From: Glycine soja
Taxonomy: Eukaryota > Streptophyta > Magnoliopsida > Fabales > Fabaceae
Length of the DNA: 64,000 nucleotides
Assembly: GCF_004193775.1 (NCBI RefSeq)
Contig: NC_041008.1
Span: 3,412,958 to 3,476,957 of the forward strand
Direction: 5' to 3'
Of the stretch, positions 62,066 through 64,000 are shown piece after piece; position 1 is the first letter of the stretch; each line of letters opens with the position of its first letter. The notes beneath the pieces were generated by a model. That model saw only the letters and a program-made list of their open reading frames with translations. It ran no database searches and was not told the DNA's origin. A program made the translations under genes and the position numbers.

Positions 62066-63830
62066 GCTCTTATGCAGCAAGCTCTTCTCCAACAACAGTC
62101 TCTCTACCACCCTGGCCTCCTTGCTCCTCCTCAGGTTCGGACCCCTCATATACTCTCTCTCTCTCCATTTCCGATCATAGCTTCGATCTTATCGTGTTCT
62201 ATCGATCTTCGTGTCTCCCATTTTGCCATTTCGGGGTTTATTGCAAAGCCTAGGGTTTTGTTGCAGAGAATAATTTCTCCTTTCCTTTTCAAGAGCTCGT
62301 TGTGTTTTATTCATTTTTTTATTACTTAATTTCTATCCGTTGCAGTGTTTACCGAAGTTTGGAGTTAGTTAATTAATTTTGCCTCGCCGTGTGAGGGTTT
62401 TGCATGAGTAGGACCAAATGAACAGAAAAAAAAATGTGTTTTAGAAAAAATGGAAACTTCGGGTTGGAATTCTCTTTGAAAGGCATCTAGTTGAATAATG
62501 CTATTTTTGAAGTATTAAAAAAATTGTAGTGGTTTGGTGTTTGCGGTGGTGAATGGCTCTGAAAATTATGTTTAAGGTATTTCATCTGTGTGAATGGCTC
62601 AACGCTGTTAGTCCACGTGGTGCAGAGGCATTTTGTAGGAGTAACTGTGAAGTTAAAACCAAGCCTTGGAGTAATGACTTATGACCCATGTGCCCTCTCA
62701 CTCAGACTGTCTTTGGGTGAGAAGTGGCATTATTCTAACCTAGGGAAAAATATTGAGAACTGTCCTTTTCCTCCTTTTCTGTTGCCGTTTCGTCTATATG
62801 TAAGAGAGATGAGGTGTGTAAGCTTGCCATGTTATAAACACTAGTACTACCTCCAATTCTATATGATAAGCAAAAAACTAATTCATCAAAACCAATGAAA
62901 ATAGTTAAGTTAGTTTATTTTAATTAACAGTGATTAATAATGTCATAACTTTTTTTTTTCAGAAATACTCATAATTAAATAGTTTAAGAAGTGATTGTAT
63001 TTAATGACACTAACTTGTAATTCAAGGGGTATTTTTTTCCACCAAGTGTGACTCAAAGGCCAATGTATGCATTCTCTTGCATGGGGGAATGGGTGAATGT
63101 CTTCATTAATAGACTTCACAATAAATTAAGCATATTTTTTTTATTCGTAGGAATTGAAGACAGTACCAAGGGGTTTACGATATTCACAGATCCTATTCAA
63201 TCAACTTAGTTATATCCCTTTCGTAATAAATTAAGGGTATAAAATAAAATATAAATTAATACATTTGAAAATAAGCCTACGTTATGCAGCTATTTGTTTT
63301 TTATTTTTTTTATAAAAGACTAGAGGCAATATTGTTTTATTGGAGGTTTGGTTGGGAAAAGAATCTGAATAGTCTAACTAAAATAATTTATTGTCTGACA
63401 TCATTTAGGCATTTCTGTCCAGTTTGCTTGGTGTAGTGTTAAATCAGCATTAGTCTTGAAGGATTTTTTTTGTTTTTCTTACTGCCTTGGTATTAATTTG
63501 TATTTAGCTATTTATTCGGAGTGTTTTGGGTAACAGTGAAAACATTCTCATTAACTTTTGTTTGGCTTAGCAATGAACTGATGTATGCAATTTTTTTCTC
63601 TTTTGTTTGGTAACGGTTGGGTTACATGCTTTCTTCATTCCCATTCACCCCAGTAAATGTTTTTTCATACTTCTCTCATTGTCTGTATTGGTAGATACAA
63701 TACAATTTTTTTTCTCTTGATTTGCCCTCTTTTTCCTTTCTTTCCTTTTTCACTTCTTCATTTTGCAGATTGAACCATATCCAAGTGGAAATTTGCCTCC
63801 TGGTTTTGATCCAAGTACTTGCCGCAGTGT
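62012..63830 (+). CDS. UBP1: UBP1-type oligouridylate-binding protein, 5' part (continues past right edge)
   Basis: Exon 1 (62012-62134, 41 codons) encodes MQNHRLK, a run of about 11 Gln, then [20 protein letters not shown]. Exon 2 (63769-63830) encodes [20 protein letters not shown] and breaks in the next Val codon before GTGAGTG. This is the N-terminus of plant UBP1A/B/C proteins, directly before the first RRM (expected to start YVGNI). UBP1 proteins are TIA-1-like nuclear and cytoplasmic proteins with three RRMs that bind U-rich RNA, stabilise or repress mRNAs, and enter stress granules; the Gln-rich head is the likely low-complexity part. The RRMs lie outside the window. The 1.6 kb first intron (62135-63768) is long. 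Start choice: first ATG after the TATA box, matching the family. Confidence 0.93.
62033..62062 (+). repeat. UBP1: (CAG/CAA)n coding repeat (polyglutamine)
   Basis: About eight CAG codons followed by three CAA codons in exon 1 of UBP1. It is slippage-prone, so length alleles are likely. Confidence 0.9.
62850..63045. mobile_element. Possible small MITE in UBP1 intron 1
   Basis: CTACCTCCAATTCTATATGATAAG near 62850 has the style of a Stowaway-type end, and ACTTGTAATTCAAGGGGTA near 63015-63033 reads in reverse as a weak inverted partner. The match is poor and no TA duplication is assured. The rest of the intron shows nothing special. Confidence 0.3.
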
Positions 63831-64000
63831 GTGAGTGTTTGTCTAGACATTTTTTTTTTGCCTTTTACTCTTAATATTTTATCTCTCATTTTTTTGTTTG
63901 TTTCATGATTGTGATTGTGTGCAAACAAGCTTGGGCGCCATTACTTTAATCTTTTATTTACCCCATTTCAAATAATGATTGGTGTTAAATGCATTTGAGA

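Noticed and set aside
1..64000. CRISPR-like or prokaryotic operon structure, tRNA or rRNA genes
   Set aside because: No regularly spaced identical repeats with unique spacers, no cloverleaf-like segment and no rRNA wording were found; the gene structures are eukaryotic.

Overview
The window is nuclear DNA of a flowering plant, almost certainly a legume and most likely Glycine (soybean type). It has intron-split genes with canonical GT..AG borders, long AT-rich intergenic stretches, plant-only gene families, and dispersed repeats carrying CGCTTAGCG-like words that I associate from memory with soybean repeats. No RNA gene, CRISPR array or bacterial-type operon was seen.

Five genuine protein genes form the backbone: a TMEM87/GOST-type seven-transmembrane protein (+, 5606-8793); an intronless exocyst subunit EXO70 of the D clade (-, 12227-14107); a pollen-receptor-kinase-like LRR receptor kinase with a degenerate catalytic loop (-, 24434-26980); a JAZ/TIFY jasmonate repressor (+, 50485-52709); and the first two exons of a UBP1-type oligouridylate-binding RNA-binding protein (+, 62012 to beyond the right edge). 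From memory of Arabidopsis, the first four are collinear with At1g72480-At1g72470-At1g72460-At1g72450. UBP1 genes sit beside EXO70D genes (At1g54080/54090, At3g14100/14090) or a JAZ gene (At1g17370/17380). The window therefore looks like an unreduced version of an ancestral block whose pieces were split among Arabidopsis duplicates. The genes act in different processes (Golgi membrane trafficking, exocytosis, pollen or cell-surface signalling, jasmonate repression, stress-granule RNA binding); the link is inherited order, not an operon.

Layout: 1-1100 holds unidentified splice-bordered exon-like pieces on the minus strand. 2730-2838 is a dual-specificity phosphatase exon fragment. 3415-4433 is a broken Ty1/copia RT-RNaseH remnant. 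5.4-8.8 kb is the TMEM87-like gene, 12.2-14.1 kb EXO70D and 24.4-27.0 kb the receptor kinase. 27-50 kb is a repeat-rich desert. JAZ lies at 50.5-52.7 kb, then a 9 kb AT-rich stretch, then UBP1.

The most distinctive accessory content is a set of elements with long terminal inverted repeats and about 9-bp flanking duplications, as expected of Mutator-like elements (15611-16232, 19564-19926, 34260-35791, 48957-49610, and a larger foldback at 29085-29990). The one at 34260-35791 has a perfect 9-bp target duplication and carries three intact, correctly spliced exons of a PLAC8 / plant-cadmium-resistance gene plus a second GC-rich fragment: a Pack-MULE. The JAZ gene is also notable for a divergent degron and a Jas intron whose retention gives an immediate stop.
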